Assembly (NCBI GenBank): GCA_030765045.1
Contig: CM060963.1
Coordinates: 97,351,706 to 97,415,705, forward strand
Source: Tenodera sinensis
Lineage: Eukaryota > Arthropoda > Insecta > Mantodea > Mantidae
Length of the DNA: 64,000 nt
Direction of reading: 5' to 3'
Numbering within the stretch: the stretch's first letter is position 1; every line of letters starts with the position of its first letter. Below are positions 54,622 to 64,000 of the stretch, piece after piece. Position numbers and translations under genes: made by a program. The notes under the pieces were generated by a model that did no database searches, was not told the origin of the DNA, and saw only the letters and a list, made by a program, of their open reading frames with translations.

Positions 54622-55518
54622 TCTGATGTGTTGTACTCACATGACTTTCTCTACTCTTGTACTAACCATTCTTACAAACTCTTATTCCTATATCTTCTTC
54701 GTATTACTTAAGATAAACATTTGTACAAATTATTTTATTGCTTATTTCCTTGTAGGTGCAAGGGGAATATTAGAATACAGCAGGCTTTGTGCGATAGTAA
54801 AATCTTTCAAAGTTTTTGAGATTCCGTTCTCTTTGCACACTTAACATATAAAAAATGAACAACGATGTTCCATTTCGGAGAAAATTATCCGAAACTGACA
54901 CACATAACAAGGAATATCTCCGAAATGGTTCACCCTATAAGAAAATTTATTCGGACATAAATTGTGTATTTTAGCAAGATCTACATTTTATATAGTATGA
55001 TTTGGTCTATCTCTAACGGTTTACCAGTTATGCAAAAGTCGTCCAAAGAAATACGACTACAGGTGCTATAGCCAGAAAATTCAAGATATACATTTCATTT
55101 GTCATAAAAATATCTCAAACATATGGCATTTTAATCAAAATCGCTAGAGCCATTTTCAAGAAAATCAAAATTTTCGAAAAATGTTCCATGTAAAGAGTAG
55201 TTTTGGGTGGGGCTATTTTCTTCAAAATCTTTGTGTCGCATCCTTGAAAGGCATTAAATTTAAATACCAACTTTGGTTTTTAACAGACTTTTCGTTTTTG
55301 AGTTATGCTGTCCACAGGCTGACATACAGACACACACAGACACACTCACACACACACACACGCGCGCGCACGCACGCACACACGGACCTTTTTCTAAAAA
55401 TGCTTTTTTTTTTTTGGATTCAGGGGGTCTCAAAACATATATTTACGGTGAAATCTCGACATCGAATTTTTGGGTGGAATACAGTACTTCCCCTACTTAC
55501 CAGTAGAGAAAGTAAAAA
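54622..55518 (-). mobile_element. Family A repeat, complete reference copy
   Basis: An approximately 897-bp minus-strand copy with both ends: TCTGATGTGTTGTACTCACA at one side and CTACTTACCAGTAGAGAAAG then TAAAAA at the other. Near the ends ACTTTCTCTACT and AGTAGAGAAAGT are inverted; CTACT/TACC/AGTAG can form a hairpin about 12 nt from the end. The core CA tract (55328-55382) is CACACG-rich. No ORF longer than about 130 codons, and none with a recognisable domain. Confidence 0.85.
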
Positions 55519-55527
55519 TAGAAAGGC

Positions 55528-56584
55528 TATACCAGCAGAGTGGGATAAGGACATTTTAGACGGCACTGAAAGAAGTTAATCAAGGGAAACAACAAAATTA
55601 GAATTAGAATGTCTAAGCAAAGAATATAATATCCTAGGAGAAGATAAAATTATACTAGAAAGATGGGCTGGATACTTCAAAGAATTGACAAATAAAGAGC
55701 AAATAATAACTAATCAGGAGCAGGGAAGGACTGAAAATGGGAATAACAAAAGAATAGAAGAACGTTATCTTTAAGACGTTAAAATAGCAATATAGAAATT
55801 GAAGAAGGAAGCACCAGGAGAAGATGACATAATATCTGAGCCAATAAAATATGGCGAAAGGAAATTAATAAAGCAATATGAGGAATAAACGAATGCCTGA
55901 AAGCTGGAAAACAGGCATAATATGTCCCATATAGGACATTAGTTACATGTAGTGGCAAGAGATAAAATAATGCTAGTGGAAGCTTATAAGGAACTCGAAA
56001 AAAGGTCTTAAAATAAGATTAGAATTAAACAAGAAAAAAAAAATAATGCAAATGACCGCAGATAAACTTAAAAGAGCAAATGCCCATTTGATAGTTGGAG
56101 AAAAAAACATTTGGAGAGGAATGCCAATTTAAATACCTAGGCGCTCTTGTAAACAGTTTAAATGAGTACATAAAAGAAAGACTTCAAAGTGGAAATGCAG
56201 CTTATTATACAAATTTACAACTATTAAAAATAGATTTATTAGTAAAGGGACAAAATACAAGATCTACAAAACAATAAGACCGATAGTAACATATGTTGCC
56301 GAAACATGGACCCTGAGGAACTCGGACGAGGAAATAGTACAAAGATTTGAAAGAAAAGTACTAAAATGAATCTTTGGAGCAGTAAAGAATAAAGAATAAT
56401 GGAGAATAAGATATAATTATGGGCTAGAAGAACTAACAGATAATCAGAACGTTGTAATGTTTGTAAAGGCATAAGGAATAAGGCTGGAAAAGTAAAGTGG
56501 AAGATAGAGCTTTGTGAAGTATTGTCCAGGATACCAAAGCTCATAAAAGGGCTATAGAGGCAGAAGAGAAGAAGATCAACATTT
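55528..56584 (+). pseudogene. Non-LTR reverse transcriptase relic 2
   Basis: The + strand shows EAPGEDDIISEPIKYG (RT finger region), then after an internal deletion CQFKYLGALVNSLNEYIKER, LQSGNAAYYTNLQLLK, RPIVTYVAETWTLRNSDEEI and VQRFERKVLK, the thumb and C-terminal region of a common insect RT family. The catalytic YADD segment is missing. Many stops. Confidence 0.7.
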
Positions 56585-57131
56585 GAAAATTCACACCAAT
56601 ATCAAGGAATGCATTGAAAATGGTTATCTCCACAATTTGTTACAAATTGTGTGCTTTGAGATTTACATATTTTGTGAAGTAATTTTGTCCATCTTTTAAG
56701 ATATACCTACGTGCAGAAGTCACCCACTATGAAGAGAACTTCAGAGGCTATTCCAAGAAAATTTAAGATATAAATTTCATTTGTCATGAAAATATTTTAA
56801 ACATCTCTATGGCATTGTAATATGAACATTTTTGAGAAAATCAAAATTTTTGAAACTTTTACCATGTAAAGGGTAGTTTGGAATAGGGGAATTTTCTTCA
56901 AAATCTCTGTGCCGCATTCTTGAAAGATGCTGAACTTACATATCAAGTTTCGTATTTAACAGACTTTTGGCTTCTGATTTATGCCGTTCACGGACAGACT
57001 CACACAGACGGAGATTTTACTAAAAATGCTTTCTTTTTTATTATTGGGAGTCTCAAAACAAGTATTTCCACTGAAATCTCGGCATCGAATTTGGGATGAA
57101 ATACAATTACTTAAGTAGGAGAGGAAGTAAA
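56585..57131 (-). mobile_element. Family A repeat, diverged
   Basis: CACACCAATATCAAGGAATG, GATATACCTACGTGCAGAAG, AACTTTTACCATGTAAAGGG, ATTTATGCCGTTCACGGACA and TAAGTAGGAGAGGAAGTAAA in family order. Shortened microsatellite. Confidence 0.6.
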
Positions 57132-58105
57132 GCTACAATTCAGATTCCGGAAAAAACTACAAATCAAACGAATAGCTACTGTACTGATCATAATTAACGG
57201 AAACAACGGGAAAATGGTCGTGTTAGATAGGAATGTGATGCGTTGATAACGCACGTACAACCTGTGGAGTGCTTTTGCCGTGATGGGCGCAGGAAAATGT
57301 GAAAATCTTCTTTCAGCGACAATCCTGTAATAAATACAGAGAAACAGAATTTCAGGTACCGGAACAGAGTAAAATTAAATTAACAGCTGCTCTGCTGAAC
57401 CACAACGAAAAGCAGCAAAGGGAAAATGTTTCGGTAAATCACAACTGAGAGAAGCCTTTGGAGCAATCGACACACCATTTTCACCTCAATCCCAAAGAAG
57501 GTTGTTCCCAAATCAAAAGAAGGGTAAAATCTAGCAAAGCTCCTAGGAGAAAATCATATATCAATATGATTAATTTTATACTGGATGTATAAAGTCGGTA
57601 AGTACGGGTTCTGCTGTCATCTAAGTTACATAACCATAAAATAGATGGGGCCATACTTTAAGTCCCACCTCTTTTTGATGCCACCATTTATTTCATGTCA
57701 CACGTGTTTTGAGATTTTCAAAACAACATAACCATGCTTTTTCATTCATTTGTGCATCATTATTTTTATTCTAATTATAGTATAAATACCAATTGTGGTT
57801 TAATTGTGTTGTTATTTTTTACTCAAAAATATTTTTTCAATAAACTACTTCTTTCATTCCGTTTTTAATTTATCAATTTTAGTACTGAATCAAAAACCTG
57901 TATTACTTGATTTGTATTCTATTTCTTTTTAATTTCATAAATAATTTATATGTCTAATAATACTAGTAGTAGCAAAATATGTTCATAAATAATACATAAA
58001 ATTAATCACGATATTTCATCCTTAAAGTTTTTTTCATCTTTGACATTTGGACCACTGTAATTGCGGCATTCGCTGAAATTATACAACAAATTTAAAAACA
58101 TGTAA
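57132..58105. other. No gene recognised; probably Helitron-internal in part
   Basis: AT-rich towards the right, where it may be internal to the Helitron whose 3' end is at 58692. The stretch 57130-57560 is less AT-rich but unassigned. Confidence 0.4.
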
Positions 58106-58435
58106 ATCACCGGAAATTTTCTCAAAGCAACCATTTTAACGGGAAATTTTAAAGGAGAAATCGTCCCGTTGCCACGTATTCCGATGATACCACCAGATTC
58201 TCCAATACCATTCAAAAGGCTTCAATTTCCTATTCGTTTAGCTTTCGCAATGACCGTAAATAAATCTGAAGGCCAAACGTTGTCTATTTGCGGCTTCCAC
58301 TTAGAAAATTCATGTTTCTCCCATGGACAGCTATATGTTGCATGCTCACGTGTGGAGAGACCATCAAATTTATTTGTATTAACAAAAGACAGGTTAAACA
58401 AAAATATTGTACACCAACTAGCGCTTAATTAAAGT
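58106..58435 (+). pseudogene. Helitron helicase (PIF1-like), C-terminal fragment
   Basis: 109 codons after a TAA: LKATILTGNFKGEIVPLPRI, PIPFKRLQFPIRLAFAMTVN then KSEGQTLSICGFHLE and GQLYVACSRVERPSNLFVLT. These are the last motifs (V and VI region) of a PIF1-type helicase as fused in Helitron RepHel proteins. The ATPase core and Rep nuclease are not present upstream, so it is a 5'-truncated or internally deleted Helitron. It lies 257 bp before a Helitron 3' terminus in the same orientation. Confidence 0.85.
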
Positions 58436-58692
58436 TACATAATAAATTATTATGATTAAATACAATCAGTTTTATGTTAATAAAATGTAAAATTTTTATT
58501 TTGAATTTTCTGAACTCTTTCCCACTGCCCTTCAGATTTTAACCTTACTATCCATCACTTTTTGTATCGGCACAAACGTTTTCGTAAATTTAATTAGTGA
58601 TCATTAGTTTCACTATATCGAATATTTTATTATAATATAATAATTTAAAATATAATAACTGAGCCACAGCAATGCGTGACCGGGCCAGCTAG
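58436..58692 (+). mobile_element. Helitron 3' end
   Basis: The element ends CCAGCTAG at 58692, followed by T: the Helitron CTRR/T rule. A hairpin CAC-A-GC/AAT/GCGTG lies about 10 nt before the end. Together with the helicase fragment this defines the 3' boundary; the 5' boundary was not found. Confidence 0.8.
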
Positions 58693-58706
58693 TAGAAGTA
58701 TAAAAA

Positions 58707-59422
58707 TCTGATGTGTTGCCCTCACATGACCTTCTCTACTCTTGTACTCACCATTCTAACGAACTCTTATTCCTGTATCTTCTTCGTGTTAGTTGAGATA
58801 AACATTTGCAGAAATTATCATATTGCTTATTTCCTTGTAGGTGCAAGGGGAATATGGGAATACAGTAGGCTTTGAGCGATAGTCAAATATTTTAAAGCTT
58901 TGAGATCCCGTTCTCTTTGCACGCCTAACATAAAAAATGAACAAAGATGTTCCATTTCACACAAGTAACATTTTGTCTATCTCTTACGGTTTACAAGTTA
59001 TTCAAAAGTCATCCAGAGTAAACAGGACTACATAGGATATAGCCAGAAAATTCAAAATATACATGTCATTTGTCACACAAATATCTTAAACGTATTATGG
59101 CATTATAATCAAAATCGTTGGAGCCATTTTCAAGAAAATCAAAATTTTAGAAAAATTTTCCATGTTAAGGGTAGTTTAAGGAGGATATCTTCTTAAAAAT
59201 ATTCGTGTGGCATCCTTGAATTACAGCAAACTTAAATACCAACTTTGGTTTTTAACCGACTTTTCCTTTTTGAGTTATGCTGTCCACAGACTGACACACA
59301 GATAGACACACACACATGGACCCTTTTCTAAAAGTGCTTTCTTTGGATACAGGGGATCTCAAAACATATATTTCTGTTTGAGTTATGCTGTACACAGACT
59401 GACAGACACAGACACACAAACA

Positions 59423-59484
<62 letters not shown>

Positions 59485-59618
59485 CACACACGGACCTTTT
59501 TCTAATTTTTTTTTTTAAATTCGGGGGTCTCAAAACATATATTTCCAGTGAAATCTCGGCATCGAGTTTTTGGGTGGAATACAATACTTCCTCTACTTAC
59601 CAGTAGAACAAGTAAAAA
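58707..59618 (-). mobile_element. Family A repeat, complete, with (CA)n
   Basis: From TCTGATGTGTTGCCCTCACA to CTACTTACCAGTAGAACAAG then TAAAAA. The core region TTGAGTTATGCTG...CTCAAAACATATATTTC is tandemly duplicated (about 59270-59380 and 59379-59540), each with its own CA tract; the second is 59405-59492. It starts 14 bp after the Helitron end at 58692. Confidence 0.8.
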
Positions 59619-60425
59619 TGAATGTTTATATATTTGCCCTCTATGTGCTCCTAAAACACTTGACCGGTCACCTCGAAATTCGGCACATAAATATGTTTTT
59701 TCATGGAGAAGGTTTGTGTGCTATCCATTTTGCTATTCAAGTAACATTCACATGGTTTTCTCTACTCGCTTTTCTTCTACGTATTACTTTATCCTTCCCT
59801 ACTCGCCCTTCAACATACGATTCATACAATTTCCTATGACTGAAATAGAAATACTACATATTACATTCACATGGTTTTCTCTTCTCACTTTTCTTTTACG
59901 AAACACGATCACATTTCTTTCTCTATTCCCCTTCAAAATACAATTCATACCATTTTCTATTATTGAAATAGAAATGCAACACGTACACTCACAATATTTT
60001 CTCTACACACTTTTCTTTTATGAACCATAATCAACTTCTTTCTCTACTCTCTCTCTCTCTCTCGTACAAACAATTCATACAATTGTCCATATGCTTGAAA
60101 TTGAAATTCAACGCATTACATTTACACGGTTATCTTTACTCACGTTTCTTTCACGAAACAGAATCACATTTCTTTCTCTACAAAGAATTCATACAATTTT
60201 CCATATGATTGAAATAGAAATGCAACGTCTCACATTCACACAGCTTTCTCTACTTGCTTTTCTTCCTGTGATACTTGGGGTTGTTCAGCAGTGCTTTTGC
60301 ATAGTATTTTCTCGTTGTTTTTATTTATTTATTTTATTTTGGGTTCTTTATAGTGCTCAAAGTAAGTCTAAAAGTTGTAGGAATAAAATCGCGAAACCAC
60401 GGACAATGCCGGGTATTTCAGCTAG
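59619..60425 (+). mobile_element. Non-autonomous Helitron with minisatellite
   Basis: Ends GGGTATTTCAGCTAG at 60425 followed by T, a Helitron 3' terminus. Upstream is a degenerate minisatellite (units about 100-125 bp with TTCACATGGTTTTCTCTACT, TTTCTTTTACGAAACA and TTCATACAATTTTCCATATG) shared with 2930-3740. The 5' end is not determined and may overlap the family A copy on the left. No protein coding. Confidence 0.65.
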
Positions 60426-61235
60426 TAAATAAATAAATTAATTAATTAATCAATTAAATAAATAAGTACATAAATATTTTACTTGTTAACGATGCTGTCA
60501 ATTGCTAGTATGACATCAGGGCTGCCGGTGTGCCGCAGTTTTGTACAGTAGGAGTTCTTTTACATGCCAGCAAATATACTGTCATGGCTCTGTAGCTTTT
60601 AAGCACACTTAAAAACCATCCAGTTTAAGCCCGTGACCTTGGAATGATTAGACCAGCACCCAACCAACAGCACTACCCAGATCGATAATCCATTATGATT
60701 TTACTGGTTAAAGGACGTTAACCCTCCCAATAACAATAATGGAACAGTTATCGCACTGTGGAAAAGGTAAACGCTGTAATTATTTCAGAAATCAAGAATG
60801 AAAAAGATGAAGGTTTGGATAATGACGTTACTGATCAACAGTCTGCTTCTGACAGCTGTTTTGGTATTACAGTAATAAAAATATAAGTGCATTTACAAAC
60901 GGAAATGTAGAAAAAAGAAAAAGCATGTACAAAACCATCGTTTAATAAGTTCTAGGGTTTGCACAGCGATAGGGTGAGAAACTTGACGACCCTAGATGCC
61001 TGTCACATTTCTCCCTCCTGTGTTTGCGATAGTCTGCTGTCTGCGTCCCCCACACTATTCTGTTATTTTTATGGTGTCATGGCTTCTATTTTTCGTCACT
61101 CCGTTAGTAATTTTCGTCTGATTAATACATTTGGTTGAGCGGTGACCTTTTATTAGCTGGCAGCGTCGTTTAGCAAATAATCATTTACTCTCTACCACTT
61201 ATTTTCGAAGAATTAGTATACTCCATTAAAAAAAC
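60426..61235. other. No gene recognised
   Basis: Contains GTTAACGATGCTGTCAATTG (60486), also found at about 44180 (TTTAACGACGCTGTCAATTG), a shared unclassified repeat. Otherwise unassigned. Confidence 0.45.
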
Positions 61236-61918
61236 CTGATATGTTGCACTCATATTCTTACAAACTCTTATTCTTCTATCTTTCTTCATGTTAGTTGAGA
61301 TAAACCTTTGTACAAATTATCTTATTGCTTATTTCCTTGTAGGTGCAAGGGGAATATTAGAATACAGTAGGGTTTGAGGGATAGGCAAATCTTTTAAAGC
61401 TGGTGGCTGTATGAAGGCTGTGAAATTCCGTTCTCTTTGCACGACCAAGAAATAAAAAAGTGAATAACGACCTTCCATTTGAGCTAAGTATAAGTGTTGC
61501 AAAAACTCACGCAAATAATAAGGAATATCTCCGAAATGGTTCACTCAAAAAAAATGTATTTGGACAAGATTTGGTCCCACTCTTACTGTTTACCAGGCAT
61601 TTTGATCAAAATCGTCAGAGCCATTTTTGAGAAAATCAAAATTTTCCTTGTGAAGGATAGTTTAGGATAGAGGAACTTTCTTCAAAATCTTCGTGTCGCT
61701 TTCTTGAAATATATTAAACTTAAATACTAACCTTGTTTTTAGCCTTCTTTTACTTTTTGAGTCGTTCACACACACACGCGCGCGGACCTTATTCTGAAAT
61801 TGCTTTTTTTATTCAGGGGACCTCAAAACATATATTTCCAGTGAAATTTCGACATTGAATTTTTGGGTGAAATACAATACAACTTCCCCTGCTTACTATA
61901 CGTAGAAGAGAATGTAAA
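61236..61918 (-). mobile_element. Family A repeat, deleted copy
   Basis: CCTGATATGTTGCACTCATA at one end and AATACAACTTCCCCTGCTTA at the other, with a central deletion (GTTTACCAGG runs directly into CATTTTGATCAAAATCG) and a short CACGCGCGCG core. Confidence 0.7.
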
Positions 61919-62879
61919 AATTCGGTAACAGGATTTCATTGGGCGCATATTAAGTTCTGTGTTTCCCCACGGACCCTTAAAACCAGTTTGAAATATTGTG
62001 TTACCAGAAAGAATATGTGCAACCATTGATAGGACTTCTTCTCTCAAATATTTTCATGAGACTTTATCTCTAAATGCTTCACTTATTTATAAATAGGCTT
62101 CTAGGAAGAGATCGTAGGAGGGATCGTGGGAGTAAAGGCTTTAGAAACGCTACACCAACACGAATGCTCAGCCTTGCTTTATGCTTCTTCATCTTACACA
62201 GCTAAAGTATCTGGTTTGTTGTGTAACAATCACAAGTCTTTGCCACTGCGCGCAGACATTATCTGCTTATGAGAATGTGGATGGATATTTTGTACGATTT
62301 CCATTATAATCTGAAACTGAACACTCCTTAAGCAACAAAAACTTTCTGAGTGTTAGCGTATTGCATTCACGCGATTCTACTCACTCTTGTACAAAGTACT
62401 CGCTTGTTATCCTGTTTACTAGAACAGCGAAATATTAGTAACTTGGCGTAGTTAGTAATGCAGTGCAAATGAAAGATCTCTCTTCGCCTGTCGATACAGA
62501 AGACGTTGCTGTCCTGAGGAATATGACTGAATCTGAACTCAGTGTACATACACTGTCTCGCCGTGTATGTGCAATAAGCTCGCTTAAACAACTCCGCAGT
62601 TTCTCATTCTTTCTGATATACCTCATGGCTTTGTCAGGTAGAATATGCCGCCTTTGACATCTACGGTCATATTCTTTGGAGCTGTTAGTCACCTGCAGTG
62701 ATGTTCACTTTATAAACATTAAATACACACGCGCGCGCGCTCGCGCATTTAAATTTTCACTCATATTTCCAGACTCGTGCGGCGTTGTGTGAGACAACTG
62801 AGTTAGAATATTTCCTCCTGAGACACAACAAAAGTATCCAGGAGTGAATTGTCTGGCGCCAAACAATGTCTTTTTTGGG
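61919..62879. other. No gene recognised
   Basis: A short family A tail-like piece, TGCATTCACGCGATTCTACT, occurs near 62362. Otherwise unassigned; small open frames lack recognisable content. Confidence 0.4.
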
Positions 62880-63025
62880 TAGTGTTTAACGCCCGCTTTT
62901 ACTACATACGGCACCGCAGGCGGTGACATTGGTGATACATGGAATGAAGATGGAGCACCGGTGGAATGAGATGGCGGGGGAAACCGGAGAACCCGGAGGA
63001 AACCCACCTCAGTGCCGTTTCGTCC
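62880..63025 (+). repeat. Dispersed repeat shared with 35505-35640
   Basis: GTGTTTAACGCCCGCTTTTA, GATACATGGAATGAAGATGG and GGTGGAATGAGATGGCGGGG recur in reverse complement at 35505-35640. Probably part of a SINE or other short retroelement. Confidence 0.6.
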
Positions 63026-63830
63026 ACCACAAACAAGATTGTGGTTTATCTCCCACATTGTTTAATATATACATGGACAATAAGATGCGAGAGTTGAAAA
63101 AAAAACGGATTGATAAAGGACAGAGTGATAAAATAAGATGAGGATTATATCTGAATATAATTTTATATGCTGATGATATAGTGTTAATTTTCGACGAGGA
63201 AGATAAACTGCAATATACACTACATTGCTTAAATAAAATATTTGAAACACACAATTACAAATTTCATTTAAGGGAAAAAAAAAACAACAAAAAACAAAGA
63301 TCCTGGCCTTGAAGGGTGAACGCCCAGTCAGAAGCAAAATAATAATATAAGACAACAGACCAGAAAAGATGTCGATGTTTAACTTTGAGGTATGACAGTT
63401 TCGTACGACAAAGAAAAATACATTGCCTTTAAGATGAACAAATTTTTAAATACTTGTGGAATGCTAAAGACAACCCTAAACAACAAACCAGGAAAGAAAT
63501 ACAATAAAAATTTTATAATGCGATGGCGTTGCCTGTTTTATTATATGATAGTGAAACATGGACTGTGGACAAAGGTAGCTTAAAAAGAATTGAATCAACA
63601 GATGAGGTATTTAAGATCAGTAAAGGGAACTAAGCTATAAGATAGAATTTCAAATGAAACAATTAGAGAAGACCTAAATATTAAATGTGTATCTAATAAA
63701 TTAGCACGTTGCAGAGATAATTGGTTAAGTAATTTGGAATGGATGTCAGAAAATAGAATTCCTAAAATAACAATGAAATATCAAACAATACGAATTGGAA
63801 GAGTTTGACTGAGGAAGAGATAGTAAGATA
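63026..63830 (+). pseudogene. Non-LTR reverse transcriptase relic 3
   Basis: Frames on the + strand: LSPTLFNIYMDNKMRELKKK (motif B), NIILYADDIVLIFDEEDKLQ (intact YADD), YDSETWTVDKGSLKRIESTD (C-terminal region) and, further on, GWMSENRIPKITMKYQ-type sequence with stops. The upstream RT and any endonuclease are absent. Confidence 0.75.
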
Positions 63831-63834
63831 GTGT

Positions 63835-63930
63835 GAGACCGGAACATCCTTCAGTCGGGAATCGAACCCGGGACCTCTAGATTTGGAAGCTAACATGCTA
63901 ACCATCAGACAGCAGGAGCAGTAATTGACT
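63835..63930 (-). mobile_element. tRNA-like SINE head
   Basis: Minus strand: TGATGGTTAGCATGTTAGC (A box region) and GGGTTCGATTCCCGAC (B box near 63865). No body clearly assigned; it follows the RT relic directly and could be a SINE or a tRNA pseudogene. Confidence 0.55.
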
Positions 63931-64000
63931 ATTTTTGTTAGAGATTAGTAGGAAGGTAAAGCAAGTAATGGATGGGCAAAGCTCCATTTTACGCCATAAG

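Overview
The window looks like TE-packed, AT-rich nuclear DNA from an insect. The evidence is one intact single-exon gene for the arthropod transcription factor Distal antenna (Pipsqueak-type helix-turn-helix), two spliced exons of a cilium/flagellum gene that I read as dynein regulatory complex subunit 7 (DRC7, the Drosophila lost boys orthologue), and a typical insect load of I/Jockey-like LINEs, a Ty3/gypsy-like LTR element, mariner relics, Helitrons and tRNA-derived SINEs. The species cannot be named from this sequence.

Host genes. Two + strand exons (5300-5444 and 38760-38885) join in phase to give ...NECGVQ/KMVCTSIRPT..., so about 33.3 kb between them is one intron, and most identifiable sequence in it is transposon. 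The single-exon dan gene (39199-40173, minus strand) follows 0.3 kb after the second exon, with a CpG-rich promoter region to its right. If DRC7 continues to the right, dan is nested antisense inside it.

Layout. 1-5.2 kb: dispersed repeats, a mariner 5' end, a SINE, and Helitron-like DNA carrying a coiled-coil ORF. 5.3 kb: DRC7 exon. 5.6-7.4 kb: a TIR DNA transposon. 7.4-12 kb: dispersed repeat copies, including a head-to-tail array. 13.2-19.3 kb: a young LTR retrotransposon (751/758 bp LTRs, GTGA target duplication, tRNA-Lys primer site) that keeps gag, protease and the integrase C-terminus but has lost most of RT, RNase H and the integrase core. 19.4-23.4 kb: repeat copies and a long (CA)n. 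23.6-29.2 kb: a 5'-truncated minus-strand LINE with a 15-bp target duplication, itself invaded by a 1.9-kb composite insertion. 30.0-34.2 kb: a full-length but decayed + strand LINE. 35-38.5 kb: SINEs and a foldback element. 38.7-41 kb: the host genes. 43-64 kb: many more repeat copies, a solo LTR with a nested SINE, three decayed reverse-transcriptase relics, two Helitron 3' ends, and large microsatellites.

Themes. About 19 copies or fragments of one roughly 0.9-kb non-coding repeat (here called family A) occur. Its subterminal inverted repeats, near-terminal hairpin, microsatellite core and tandem junctions suggest a Helentron/DINE-1-like element. A 256-280 bp hAT-like MITE sits inside family A in at least four of its five copies, three of them with both 8-bp target duplications visible. 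The insertions can be ordered, so the window is a readable transposon stratigraphy inside one long intron.
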